Assembly: GCA_907163375.1 (NCBI GenBank) | Contig: CAJQUW010007784.1 | Span: forward strand, 496,001-560,000 | Reading direction: 5' to 3' | Length of the DNA stretch: 64,000 nt | Origin: Prostheceraeus crozeri | Lineage: Eukaryota > Platyhelminthes > Polycladida > Euryleptidae | In this document: positions 46,442-56,328 of the stretch, one piece after another | Layout: every line of letters begins with the position of its first letter | How positions within the stretch are numbered: the first letter of the stretch is position 1 | Made by a program: the position numbers and the translations under genes | Notes under the pieces: generated by a model | What the model was told of the DNA's origin: nothing | Seen by the model: only the letters and a program-made list of their open reading frames with translations | Database searches by the model: none

Positions 46442-47841
46442 CTCATTGACATAATTAATGAAACAAACTATCATTGGCTTGAATTGAAGTTTGTTTCATT
46501 TTTTCCTCAGGTATGATGCAATATCTCGATTTCTATGTATTACCATTCAACACATTAGAGAATGGAGAAAGATCTATGGTGGTCAAATTTCAAATTTTAA
46601 TATCGATACAACTGTCACAATTGCTTTTACAAATTGAACATAAACGTGAACTGAAATCCAGCTTTTGTAAAATAAAATGGCACACGATCAATTTACCAGA
46701 GGTATGGCTATTGGAATGATTTGTTGTGGTGGAAGTTGTGCGAGTGTTGCCGAAGAGCTACAACTATCGAGAGTCGTTGTTTGGAGGTGGTGGTGTCGAT
46801 GGAAAGCAGAAGGAGATGTTAAAAAGAAGAAGGGATCTGGTCGACCAAGAAAGTCTGCAGGAAGGACAGACGCACGTCTAGTTTTAGCTGCAAAGAGGAA
46901 TAGATTTGTGTCAGTCCCAAATCTAGTCGTACACTGGAAGAGTGCCTCAAATATAGACTGTAGCGTTCGAACGGCTTACCGAAGATTGCGAGAAGCTGGA
47001 ATTAAATCGCGACGACCAGCTGTCCTAATTCCATTGAGTTTTGAGCACCGCTGAAGACGAGTTGCCTGGTGTGATGCCCATCGCTCATGGAATGACCATC
47101 ACTGGCAGAAAGTCTTGTGGACCGATGAATTGAGATTCACTCTGGATTTCAATGACGCTCGTGTCAGAGTGCATCGTCTTCCAGGTGAACGCTTTGCCCC
47201 ATGCTGTATTAAAGAACACGACAGATATGGTGGTGGAAGTGTTATGCTGTGGGGTGGCATTTGGCATGGTGGACGAACGACAGCAATCATCATCAAAGGC
47301 ACGTTGACTGGAGAGAGGTATCTCAATGAAATTGTGCTTCCTGTTGTTGCCCCAGTGGTCAGGGTGGAGGATCTTGTCTTCCAAGACGATAACGGAAGAC
47401 CACATCGCTCCTCAGCTGTCACTGCCAATGTTAGGAGATTGAACACTCAAACCCTTGACTGGCCTGCACGCTCACCTGACTTGTCACCCATTGAACAAGT
47501 ATGGGACGAGCTTGGGCGGCGAGTGAGAGACCACTATTCACTTCCACCAGTGTCCCTGAAGATTCTCTCTGAAAGACTGACAGAGCAGTGGCTTATCCTT
47601 GAAACATCCTTCATTCAGAAACTTTGTGAATCCATGCCATCTCGGATTACTGAATGTATTGGAGCTAGAGGGGGGCACACGCGCTATTAAAGTTGAATCT
47701 GTTACATGCGTTGTTTTTCTGTGCTAGCGACTTGGTGGAGATTGTGACTAAATTATCAAGGTATCATACATACATGTATATATATCAGTCAAAAATGAAA
47801 GAAGTTAAAGAAGTAAATGTTTCAAAAATTATGTCAATGAG
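46442..47841 (+). mobile_element. Tc1-type DNA transposon, one stop
   Basis: The ends read CTCATTGACATAATTAATGA (46442) and, inverted, CTCATTGACATAATTTTTGA (47841), with TA on each side (TATA context makes the exact edge uncertain). The 1.4-kb length and a single transposase gene fit a near-complete Tc1 element of a different lineage from the one at 22400-24058. Confidence 0.88.
46677..47690 (+). pseudogene. Tc1-family transposase with one in-frame stop
   Basis: The frame starts at ATG 46677 and runs 337 codons. TGA at 47052-47054 (after SFEHR) is the only lesion; the same frame continues (RVAWCDAHRSW). The N-terminal helix-turn-helix units (SCASVAEELQLSRVVVWRWW; GRPRKSAGRTDA) are present. 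The DD34E triad is complete: VLWTDELRF, FQDDNGRPHRS and SPDLSPIEQVW, with 34 residues between the second Asp and the Glu. A CGA-to-TGA change would explain the stop, so loss of function looks recent. Confidence 0.9.
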
Positions 47842-47843
47842 TA

Positions 47844-48339
47844 TATAATAACGCGTAATTCCATGTCAAATAATGATTTGTGTTTACGTTGAGACGATTT
47901 TTCTTTTGACGCAATATGAGATCTATCATAACTTTGATACACAAAAACGAACTTTAAAAATACCGAAATTTCTATGAACAAAACATTGCTTTAAAAATTT
48001 AAAATATGTACAATTAATCTAAGCGCATGTGTTGTTACTTGTCACAGATATTTGAAGCCATACATCAGGCAGTACTCCCTCTGAAACGAATTAAGATCGC
48101 GAAAACTTATATTATAAGCAGAGACCCTAGGATTCTGCGAAGCGTGCGAAGCGCAGATAATCGAAGAAAATGCATAAAACGATGGAAATCGCAGAAAAAC
48201 ACAGATTTTCTACAATTTGAATAAAAAGTACGTAGACCTCTTTATTTATGCTGTTTTCGTTTCAGTTATGGTATTTAGATCAACTACATATCTTTATCTC
48301 CATTATATTGTCGCGTGTGCATGATCAGCAGCAGCTGCT
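47844..48339. other. Spacer between Tc1 and hAT elements
   Basis: AT-rich; no gene recognised. Confidence 0.35.
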
Positions 48340-48962
48340 TGTCTTGTTTCCGCTAGTTGTTACGGGCTTCGACATGCAGGCTATACCAAATACGTCCATA
48401 ACTGTTAGTGCACGAGTACGTGAATTCGAAATCGCTAATTTTCACACTAGTGATGGAATTCTATTTTGTACGCATTGCAATAAGTCTATCAATCACATTC
48501 GTCGAAGCACAATTACCGATCATCTCAAGAGTACGATGCACCCACAGCTTTCAAAACTTCATGACAGTGATTCCTCTCCGGCGAAACGTCAACGCGTCTT
48601 GCGAGAAGGAATCGACGGCTAAGCAACTGATTGAAAATTTGTGTCAAGGCTTGTTCAAAATGTTGGTAGCGTCGAACATTCCTATCGAAGAGACAGATGA
48701 TCCAACTTTTCGCGGTTTTCTTGCAAATCTGTAATCGGTAGTGGTGCTTTTCCTGGAGCAGATAAACTTCGTACGAAGTATACTGCCCGTCAAAAGTCTT
48801 TGCACCCCTCAGAAAAATAGCGTTTTCAATGTTTTCATACTTTATTACGTGTATATAATAGCTTTCAGAGGTAGAAGTCGTGAATGTGGACAGATTTGTC
48901 CAACTTTAGTTACTGCAATATGTGTGGATCGCCTATAATTTCTTCCCAAAAAATGTAATAAG

Positions 48963-49349
48963 AGAATAAAAAACTGCGAAATGCTACCAATTTCCATTTT
49001 ATCAAAAAAATTTCACGTAGAGTCCGAATCTGCACTCCGTTTTCTCATCCGAGACCTCCTTCATGCCGAATTCCAGCCTTTCTCATCCCAACACCACCAA
49101 CATCCACCCTTTCCACACTCTATTCCTCCCACATTCCTATCACCTTCCTTCCCATCCCTTACCCGAACACTCCTTCCTTCCTTCCAGGGGGGGGGGATCA
49201 GCTTCCTCCTCTCGGACCCATTCCTCCCAGCACATCCTTGACCACCTCCCTCACCTTCCTTCCAGAGGGGGGGCTGAGTCAGCCTGATGACTCATCGATG
49301 ACTCATCACTGCACCGCACTGCACTTGATTTTGCAATGGGGTTACTACT
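48963..49349 (-). mobile_element. Polinton (family 2) end fragment inside an hAT gene
   Basis: It matches 3810-4137: CCGTTTT...CATCCGAGACCTCCTTCATG, two CCTTCCTTCCAG stretches with G runs, the AP-1 sites, and the same end GGGGTTACTACT at 49349. Only the last 390 bp of the element are present, so it is a terminal fragment with no genes. Confidence 0.75.
49275..49305. promoter_or_regulatory. Three AP-1-type sites in Polinton end fragment
   Basis: TGAGTCA (49275-49281), TGACTCA (49288-49294) and TGACTCA (49299-49305). The first two are kept from the related terminus at 4075-4094. Confidence 0.5.
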
Positions 49350-50324
49350 AGCGTTGGAGTGGACATCAATCTACCAATAACAGTATTATTCAAAATTGGC
49401 ATCACCTGGTCGACATTATGGAACATTGTGAGGCACAAGCCAATGACTCCAACATACGTGTTCAAGCTGGTGGTTTAGCAAAAATGATTCAGAAGTACCG
49501 CTTCATGTTCATAGCTCATGTTATTCACAAGCTGCTAGACTTGATTGCTCCGGCTGACAAATACCTACAATCGCGTGATTGTGATGTCGAACAAGGAATA
49601 AGATTGATAAACATCATCCGTGAAGAAATATTGGCAATTCGCAATGACATTGACCTTCATTTTACTGCGATCGATCAATTGGTGAGAAATGACTACGATT
49701 TGTCACCCGATGATTCAAAGAGAACACGAAAGCTGCCGAATGCTCTAAACAATAGCATCATTCTCAATTCAGTCGGTTCGAATAACGACAGTGATAGACA
49801 AATTTTCATTGAAATTTTAGACAATGTCATTGGTGAGCTTGACGCCCGCTTTGGCGAGAGAAATAGTGAAATTTCCTCTTCATTATCAGCATTATGGCCC
49901 TCGAATCCACACTTCATGGAATCAAAGTATCTACAACCTCTTGCAAGCATGCTCGGACTTACATCAACCCTTGAGACTGAATCTGTTGTTGCAAAAGCTT
50001 TCTTATTGAAAGAATTTGATGGGACAAAACACAAATGTTTCAGTGCCCTTTGTGCATTATTGCATCCCTTTACGATCTGCTTTTCCAGATGTGTACACAT
50101 TGTTCGCAGGAGCTTCTACGTTTGGAGCTAGCACTGCAGTGTGTGAAGCCTCATTTTCGACTCTCACTCGAGTACTGACTCCTTATCGGCGCTCTATGAC
50201 CCAAAAAAAGAAAAGTAATTTAGTGATTTTGTCCTTCTTGGCGACATACACTCATTCCGTCGACTTTGATGAGCTTTTGAAAATGTTTTCTGCATCAAAG
50301 AACAGGCGGCTTCAATTGTTTTGA

Positions 50325-50981
50325 AGCATACAGCTGCCGAAGTGCAATGTTTTGACAATTGCTTTTTGTTATTATTGTCTTGTAATTATAGTCACATAAT
50401 GCACATGTAGTGTATATACATCTAATCTGGCCAGTATAGGGTTCTTCTACAGTATACTGTATCTACAGTATGCAGGTGATAGCATGGGCCAACGTGCTGC
50501 AAAACAATATGCTGTTGCGCTCATGAGTCATAAATAAAAATATGTGAATGATGTTCCTTTTGATATTCAAACACATGGATGTGGGTAGTAGTCATATGTG
50601 AAATGCATTTGAGCATAAATAGTATCATGAACGCATGAACTTGCCCATGAAGAATCTTCTCGAGGACTAAACAAAACTAAGCATGAATGTGAGAGAATCG
50701 CTTGTGACAGCTAGGACGATGAACAGATCAAGCACTTGTTCACTTGCGTTGTATTCTACTTTTCATGAGACCCTTCCTAGCTTACAAAACATGACCTAAG
50801 AAATGGGCATAGACATCGGATTATACAATGTAGATAACAATGTGTGTATTAGATAGGCAGTGTCCGGTCTACTCCTAGAATAGTGTAATCCAATGTTTAT
50901 GGAAATGGGCCTTCTAGGTTTTGTAGATCTATCAGTAACTGCGATAATTAACACATGCAATGCCGAATATTAATCAATAAT
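50325..50981. other. Spacer before the right-hand Polinton
   Basis: AT-rich; probably the 3' part of the hAT element and host DNA. No gene seen. Confidence 0.35.
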
Positions 50982-52080
50982 AGTAGTAAGCAAAACTCCA
51001 CCACTGGACCGCGCAAGATGGCCGCCGTCGCTGACGTCCCCCCCTCCTGTCCGTCGAGTCGGTCGTGATGTGCCGCCGTGTTGCTTCGAGTCTGACGTCC
51101 CCCCCTCCTGTCCGTCGAGTCGGTCGTGGTGTGCCGCCGTGTTGCTTCGAGTCTGACGTCCCCCCCCTCTGGCCGGCCGTCGTAGCGCGCGATGATGTGC
51201 CGTCCAGGTTGGCGTGGTGTGCCGGCCAGGTTGGGAGGGTGGACTGTCGGAGCTCACCGGAAAAAATCCTAAGTGTCAGAATGGCTTTGTATGGGTAAAA
51301 TTTTGAAAATTTTCCAAAGTGTGGCATTTCGACCTGGGACCTTCACCAAAACATTTTTCATCAAATTTCACTGACCCCCCCCCCCCCGACAGCAATCTTC
51401 TAACTTTGGTTCTAGTGGACGGATTTTGTCTTACAGCTACTCGTTTGAAAGAGGAGAAAAAACTGCTCGACGACATTTTTGCCGCGAGTCAATCGGACCA
51501 GCCGTTCAAAAGTTAGAGCTGTTACAAGATTTTAGGTCGGAGCTCACCTGAAAAAATCCTAAGTGTCAGAGTGACTTTGTATGGACAAAATTTTGAAAAT
51601 TTTCCAAAGTGTGGCATTTCGACCTGGGACCCTCACCAAGGTTTGTTTCATCAAATTTCACTGACCCCCCCCCCCGACAGCGATCCTCTAACTTTGGTTC
51701 TAGTGGACGGATTTTGTCTTACAGCTACTCGTTTGAAAGAGGAGAAAAAACTGCTCGACGACATTTTTGCCGCGAGTCAATCGGACCAGCCGTTCAAAAG
51801 TTAGAGCTGTTACAAGATTTTAGGTCGGAGCTCACCTGAAAAAATCCTAAGTGTCAGAGTGACTTTGTATGGGTAAAATTTTGAAAATTTCCAAAGTGTG
51901 GCATTTCGACCTGGGACCTTCACCAAAACATTTTTCATCAAATTTCTCTGAATGAGGGGGGGTCTGTGAAATTTGCTGAAAAATGTTTTGGTAAAGGTCC
52001 CAGGTCGAAATTCGGAAGTTTTAAATTTTTCAAAATTTTCACCACACTGGAGCTCTCACACTTAGGAATTTTTTCACTTG
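50982..52080 (+). repeat. Polinton terminal repeat with 62-bp and 290-bp units
   Basis: Two 62-bp GC-rich units (from about 51030 and 51092; GACGTCCCCCCCTCCTGTCC) are followed by units starting GTCGGAGCTCACC at 51246, 51536 and 51824 (290, 288 and a partial). Each 290-bp unit carries CCTAAGTGTCAGA, a run of C before GACAGC, and AATCGGACCAGCCGTTC. The same text is inverted at 4640-5471. Confidence 0.85.
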
Positions 52081-52891
52081 TGGCATGTTACATGAACATG
52101 TGCTGACGGACCGACTTTCCGTGGTCATATGAGTTTCCGTGGTCGACTTCATATGTGTCATATGATAGAGAATGATGAGACGAATCGTTTGCAACAAACG
52201 GCATGTCGCTACGATGAATACTTTCGGAGATAGAGCCATTTTAAGTTTTCTTCCGAGCATATGTAAACCCCCGACAACATAAGTCTGATCACTTCATCGA
52301 AAGACGAGGTAAGCGACGGTCGTCGCTCTGAGCTCCCGATATCGGGTGTTTCAAAGTAATCTATCTTTTGAAGTAAGCAAGCTATCTTCTTACTTCAAAG
52401 TTTGTATGATAGAGTTTGATAGTGTCTTTACTACTGATAAAATTTTTTAAAAGTAGTATGAGTAGTAAAATGCGGAATTTTTTTTAAAATTCTTAATTTT
52501 CAGTTTTTTCAAAGTTTTAACATGTAGACTAAGGTTTTTAAGTATGCTGAGTTCAAATCTGTTATCAGATTTGAAATTTAACTAAGTCTAAGGCAGCTTT
52601 GAGGGGTTAGATCCCAGATACTGATCACTACCTTTGACTCGGCGTTGCTGTTACCACTTCGGGGCAGTGACAATGATGTCTTCAGCTGTAAATAGCGGGT
52701 ATCGGGGAAGATCTCTCACTTCCCTAGTGATCAGTACAAGGCCTTCGGGCTGTCGACGGGGTCGAGTGCCACTCACTATACTCAAATCTATCATTCCTCA
52801 CTAAGTGTAATGCTTTAGGAATATGACTGTACTACATGATTCCAAACTTATACAAATTTCATTATCTAACAGTTAACAAGAAATCTCAGGC
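52081..52891. other. Polinton leader before the zinc/coiled-coil gene
   Basis: The first part is AT-rich with AATTTTTT tracts. A GC-richer patch at 52610-52770 (GATCACTACC ... CTAGTGATCAGTAC) contains short inverted words. The promoter of the following gene is presumably here, but I see no strong TATA box. Confidence 0.4.
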
Positions 52892-54070
52892 ATGGCTAAC
52901 GACAAAAATAGAAAATTCCGTATTAAAATGTGTACATGTGGGCGAATCAATCGCAGTGCGGACGCCAAGGCGCATGTCAAGAAGGCGGGCATCGACCACA
53001 TGATTATCCTGAATAGGGTTGCGTGTGTGAAGTGTAGAGTGTTGAAGGGTGATGAGGATGAGGCGCGTTTTTACAGAGTGCATGCTGACTGTAGTGGAGG
53101 TTTGGTGAATGACTTGCGATTCACGCAGTTGATTGTTGAAGAGAGGGAGCGAATGTTGGCGATAGAGCGAGAGGGCAAGGTTGAGAATGTTGTTGAGAAT
53201 GTTGTTGAGAATGATGAGTTGGCGAGAGCAGTTGCGTCGTTGGAGGCTGAGATTGGGCGAAAGAGAGTGCTGGAGAGTGATGATGAGGATGATGTGGATT
53301 TAGATAGGGAGCGTGTGAGGAAGCGTGTGAGGAAGTTGAGCTCTTCGTCGTCGGAGGTGTCAAACATTGTCATCACCGACCCCCCGAAGAGCTCATCTTC
53401 CCCAAAAGTGAAGAGTGGTGGGATTCGTAAGCAGTCGGCGAGGTGGTTGACGGATGAAGAGAAGAAGCATGTATCGCAGCAGATGGCGCATGATTTGTTG
53501 GTGAATAAGTATGAGAGTTTGAAGAAGGTGAAGGATGAAGTCGTAAAGGAGTTGGATGAGTTGAAAAAGAAGGAACTGAAGTCGAAGGAGGTAGCGGATG
53601 AGAATATTAGAATGAGGCGTAGTGTGACTGATTTGAAGAATAAGACGCTAGAGTTGGAAGAGAAGAATGATGACTGTGAGAAGAGGGCGAGTGCTGCGGA
53701 GAGAAGAATGAGAGATGCAGAAGCGAAGTTTGAGGAGATGATGAAGGAGATGAGTGTGTTGAGAGCGAAGAATGTTGAGTTGGAGAGGACTGTGGCTCGG
53801 CGGGGTGATGAGAGGCAGGCGTATGAGAAGTTGGAGCGCATGAAGGATGAGTGGAATCGTGTGAATGAGGATCGTTTGTTTGAATTTCACATCCCTATTC
53901 GGGATAATCATTTGGATGGACAAGTCCTTGTAAATCAAAGTCTCCACGAGTCCATCCTATGCTACAACGGCCATCCAACTAAAAAATGCCTACATGCCAG
54001 CCTGAGAATGCGCGGTCGTCTGCGCAAATTTTCTATTCGGAAGCGCGCGAGACTACCTAAGGATGGCTAA
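52892..54070 (+). CDS. Zinc-binding/coiled-coil Polinton protein, intact
   Basis: This 392-residue open gene starts at ATG 52892. Residues 1-70 hold a Cys/His-rich domain (MCTCGRI, HVKKAGIDH, CVKCRVL, HADC) that should bind zinc. Residues 80-190 are acidic and Ser-rich with a basic RERVRKRVRK patch. Residues 195-330 form a long Lys/Glu-rich predicted coiled coil. The C terminus has RLFEFHIPI, CYNGHPTKKCLH and a basic FSIRKRARLPKD tail. The order is kept in the broken copy at 560-1633, so it belongs to this Polinton group. I recognise no named family. Roles as DNA-binding core, terminal or scaffold protein are guesses. A GTAAGT just past the stop and CATTGCAG near 54130 suggest a small 3' intron. 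Confidence 0.75.
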   Translation: MANDKNRKFRIKMCTCGRINRSADAKAHVKKAGIDHMIILNRVACVKCRVLKGDEDEARFYRVHADCSGGLVNDLRFTQLIVEERERMLAIEREGKVENVVENVVENDELARAVASLEAEIGRKRVLESDDEDDVDLDRERVRKRVRKLSSSSSEVSNIVITDPPKSSSSPKVKSGGIRKQSARWLTDEEKKHVSQQMAHDLLVNKYESLKKVKDEVVKELDELKKKELKSKEVADENIRMRRSVTDLKNKTLELEEKNDDCEKRASAAERRMRDAEAKFEEMMKEMSVLRAKNVELERTVARRGDERQAYEKLERMKDEWNRVNEDRLFEFHIPIRDNHLDGQVLVNQSLHESILCYNGHPTKKCLHASLRMRGRLRKFSIRKRARLPKDG

Positions 54071-54168
54071 CTTGGTAAGTGAAAAGTAAATAAGATAGTG
54101 TATCCTATTCTAATACATATCATTTTCATTGCAGATCTTTGCCCGCCTTCACCACCCCATCACGACAC

Positions 54169-54312
54169 TCCCGAGAACGAACCATCGGCTCTCTTAAGGG
54201 CCACCTAGGGGCAAGACATGATAGAACCTCCACGCGGTTTGCCCTGGGCAGTCTTCGGACTGGCGAATACTATCATTAAGTTGAATCTGCTATCAGTCAA
54301 CTTGAACGTTGC
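54169..54312 (+). repeat. 140-bp module, copy 1
   Basis: It runs from CTCCCGAGAACGAACCATCG to TCAACTTGAACGTTGC. Its end contains AAGTTGA-12 bases-TCAACTT, able to form a hairpin. It lies between the zinc/coiled-coil gene and a TATA box 16 bp further on. Confidence 0.85.
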
Positions 54313-54327
54313 GTCGCGTTAGAGGGG

Positions 54328-54335
54328 TATATAAA
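54328..54335 (+). promoter_or_regulatory. TATA box for 88-residue gene
   Basis: TATATAAA, 39 bp before ATG 54367. A start site about 30 bp downstream would leave a very short leader (a run of CATTT repeats). Confidence 0.65.
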
Positions 54336-54366
54336 CCACTGCCTCTCATTTCATTTCATTTCAATC

Positions 54367-54633
54367 ATGCAGACGCGGAACAGTCAAGTCAGCTCTCCTC
54401 GCGGACCGCAGTTAAGGCCGCAAAATTTATTTGAGGAATTTGTCAGGCTAGAGGAGCAAGACAGAGTTTACAATAATCTTGCTCGGATTGGCAATTCGAT
54501 GACAGCAACTGTTGTCAATCCAACGGAATGGCGCTACATTCCACTTTTTAGCCACGTGCCAATTAGCGTGGAAGTCGACACTGCTACCAAAGAGAGAGTC
54601 AAAGACTCTCTCAGCAGAATTGGTAGGCTGTAA
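54367..54633 (+). CDS. Small Polinton gene, 88 residues, unknown
   Basis: It starts at ATG 54367 right after a TATA promoter and ends at TAA before the second module. The product is polar (SSPRGPQLRPQN, LFEEFVRLEEQDRVYNNLA, then VNPTEWRYIPLF) with no membrane segment. I recognise no family. The promoter, position and clean frame support a real gene; the length alone would not. Confidence 0.5.
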   Translation: MQTRNSQVSSPRGPQLRPQNLFEEFVRLEEQDRVYNNLARIGNSMTATVVNPTEWRYIPLFSHVPISVEVDTATKERVKDSLSRIGRL

Positions 54634-54644
54634 GATTACGTTAC

Positions 54645-54787
54645 TCCCGAGAACGAACCATCGGCTCTCTCAAGGGCCACCATGGGGCAAGACATGATAG
54701 AACCTCCACGCGGTTTGACCTGGGCAGTCTTCGGACTGGCGAATACTATCATTAAGTTGAATCTGCTATCAGTCAACTTGAACGTTA
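54645..54787 (+). repeat. 140-bp module, copy 2
   Basis: Nearly identical to copy 1 (same CTCCCGAGAACG start, same hairpin-forming end). It starts 476 bp after copy 1 and is followed after 65 bp by a TATA box. Confidence 0.85.
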
Positions 54788-54851
54788 TGCAGTCGATTGC
54801 CATCCCTGAAGCATTCTGATTCGCTGTTGAGCAATTCATTGTTGAAAACTC

Positions 54852-54859
54852 TATATAAG
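54852..54859 (+). promoter_or_regulatory. TATA box for 55-residue gene
   Basis: TATATAAG, 48 bp before ATG 54900. The start site is expected near 54883, in the CTTCTCATTC text similar to that before the 88-residue gene (CTCTCATTTC). Confidence 0.65.
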
Positions 54860-54899
54860 CCAGAAGATTGTAGCGCTTCTCATTCAATTTCAAGTCACG

Positions 54900-55067
54900 A
54901 TGGAAGCAACATCTACTAGCACCATTCCCGTCTTCATCGATGAAGACAACGCCATTCCCGAGTTCATCATCCTCGACGAGTGGGATGAAGAGGATGAGAA
55001 GAAGGGGAAGATCAAGAAGATCGTTTGGACGGATGAGGTATGGACTCCGAATACCACTCGCATCTGA
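54900..55067 (+). CDS. Small acidic Polinton gene, 55 residues, unknown
   Basis: ATG 54900 to TGA 55065-55067. The product has an acidic middle (FIDEDNAIPEFIILDEWDEE) followed by a Lys-rich patch (KKGKIKKIVW) and a short hydrophilic end. A GTATGG after GATGAG could act as a donor and extend the protein, but I see no clear acceptor. No family recognised. Support comes from the TATA box and from the parallel with the preceding module-promoter-gene unit. Confidence 0.45.
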   Translation: MEATSTSTIPVFIDEDNAIPEFIILDEWDEEDEKKGKIKKIVWTDEVWTPNTTRI

Positions 55068-55180
55068 AAGGTGCCAGATGCACCACCACGGCTTAGGCGG
55101 CACAGGGTCTATGACAACCTAACCGTCATACCCATTGACTATTCCAGCCAATAGTCAACTTAATTGACACCATTGACACC

Positions 55181-55320
55181 GAGAACGAACCATCGGCTCT
55201 CTTAAGGGCCACCATGGGGCAAGACATGATAGAACCTCCACGCGGTTTGCCCTGGGCAGTCTTTGGACTGGCGAATACTATCATTAAGTTGAATCTGCTA
55301 TCAGTCAACTTGAACGTTGC
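55181..55320 (+). repeat. 140-bp module, copy 3
   Basis: Nearly identical to copies 1 and 2; starts 536 bp after copy 2. No TATA box follows on the plus strand. A TTTATAAGG box on the minus strand (55528-55536) faces it from the right, and the frame below that box has no nearby ATG. Confidence 0.8.
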
Positions 55321-55661
55321 AAATGAAGTTCGGTGTAATACTTCCTTTCGACGGGCGTTCCTGTAAAGGGCGGCGGTGAAACCCGTAGCTATGTATACCG
55401 CAAGGGACATTCGGCAATGGTCAATCTTGTTTAACCTCTCTGCGTCATGTTTGCAAGTGATTGCCTCTGTCTCAACGTAGTATGCATTCGCGCCAGGGCG
55501 ACATTTAGCCAACTGTCGAAGGTTGCCTTATAAACTATCCATTGCATACGTTATGAGAACCATGAGTTCTACCTACCTCTATCAATGAGATGAATTGATG
55601 AATGGAATGAAATGGGAGGACACTCACGCGCCACACGCAACATAACACACTTCTCTCTTCA
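55321..55661. other. Gap between module 3 and the 206-bp array
   Basis: An open frame on the minus strand (55512-55126) starts only with TTG and runs into the module, so I do not call a gene. The GATGAATGGAATGAAATGGGAGG text at about 55597 has a counterpart, inverted, at about 335-352 in the left Polinton. Confidence 0.35.
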
Positions 55662-56278
55662 GTAGTCTAACAAGCTCTTTACACATGGATCGCAGTCGAT
55701 TGCTATCCCTGTATCGGAAGTGTAAGCCATCTTAATTTTATTTGACACTATTTCATCTACCATCATCGCCCATATGAAATGTTTTAAGATTTACAAGTTA
55801 GACTAAGCGTGCTACTATTTCCAAATGAAAAAGTATACATGGTTAAATCATCCACTTAAGCCCATCCGTAGTCTAACAAGCTCTTTACACATGGATCGCA
55901 GTCGATTGCTATCCCTGTATCAGAACTGTAAGCTATCTTAATTTTATTTGACACTATTTCATCTATCATCATCATCGCACATATGAAATGTTTTAAGATT
56001 TAGAAGTTAGACTAAGCGTGCTACTATTTCCAAATGAAAAAGTATACATGGTTAAATCATCCACTTAAGCCCATCCGTAGTCTAACAAGCTCTTTACACA
56101 TGGATCGCAGTCGATTGCTATCCCTGTATCAGAAGTGTAAGCTATCTTAATTTTATTTGACACTATTTCATCTATCATCATCGCCCATATGAAATGTTTT
56201 AAGATTTACAAGTTAGACTAAGCGTGCTACTATTTCCAAATGAAAAAGTATACATGGTTAAATCATCCACTGAAGCCC
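55662..56278 (+). repeat. Three 206-bp tandem repeats
   Basis: Units start GTAGTCTAACAAGCTC at 55662, 55868 and 56077 (206 and 209 bp, the longer with one extra ATC). They differ at only a few bases. Each contains CGCAGTCGATTGC(T/C)ATCCCTG, also found at 54789-54810. No open gene spans them. Confidence 0.9.
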
Positions 56279-56328
56279 CGTTCAAGTAAGTCAGTATGAA
56301 AGCAAAGATAATACGAAATAAAAATTTA

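Larger units (their letters stand above)
48340..50324 (+). pseudogene. BED-type hAT transposase, decayed and interrupted
   Basis: From ATG 48374 a BED zinc finger is clear (ILFCTHCNKSINH, DHLKSTMH: C-x2-C ... H-x5-H), resembling the finger of hAT-derived CGGBP1-like proteins. The next block (IPIEETDDPTFRGFL; then a frame change and GADKLRTKYTA) is the usual continuation. At 48963-49349 a Polinton end fragment interrupts the gene. From about 49400 the later part resumes (IRVQAGGLAKMIQKYRFMF, then PADKYLQSRDCDVEQGIRLI). After a frame change near 50080 comes the C-terminal dimerisation motif (STAVCEASFSTLTRVLTPYR). At least two frame changes, stops and loss of the catalytic middle make it inactive. 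Confidence 0.75.

Noticed and set aside
47085-47446. Two minus-strand frames of 106-115 codons
   Set aside because: Antisense shadows of the Tc1 transposase at 46677-47690.
50970-51839. Several frames of 65-117 codons in the right Polinton end
   Set aside because: They repeat with each 290-bp or 62-bp unit and change frame with the length of the C runs, so they are repeat readings.
53071-53841. 256-codon open frame on the minus strand
   Set aside because: It is the shadow of the coiled-coil gene; a Ser/Phe-rich antisense reading is expected opposite Lys/Glu-rich codons.
54636-55103. 155-codon open frame on the minus strand across module 2
   Set aside because: Half of it is the reverse reading of the 140-bp module, open by chance in two of three copies and closed in the first. 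It also overlaps the better supported 54900-55067 gene.
55126-55512. 128-codon open frame on the minus strand across module 3
   Set aside because: It starts only with TTG at 55512 and its second half is again the reversed module. A TATA-like box sits too close for a normal leader.
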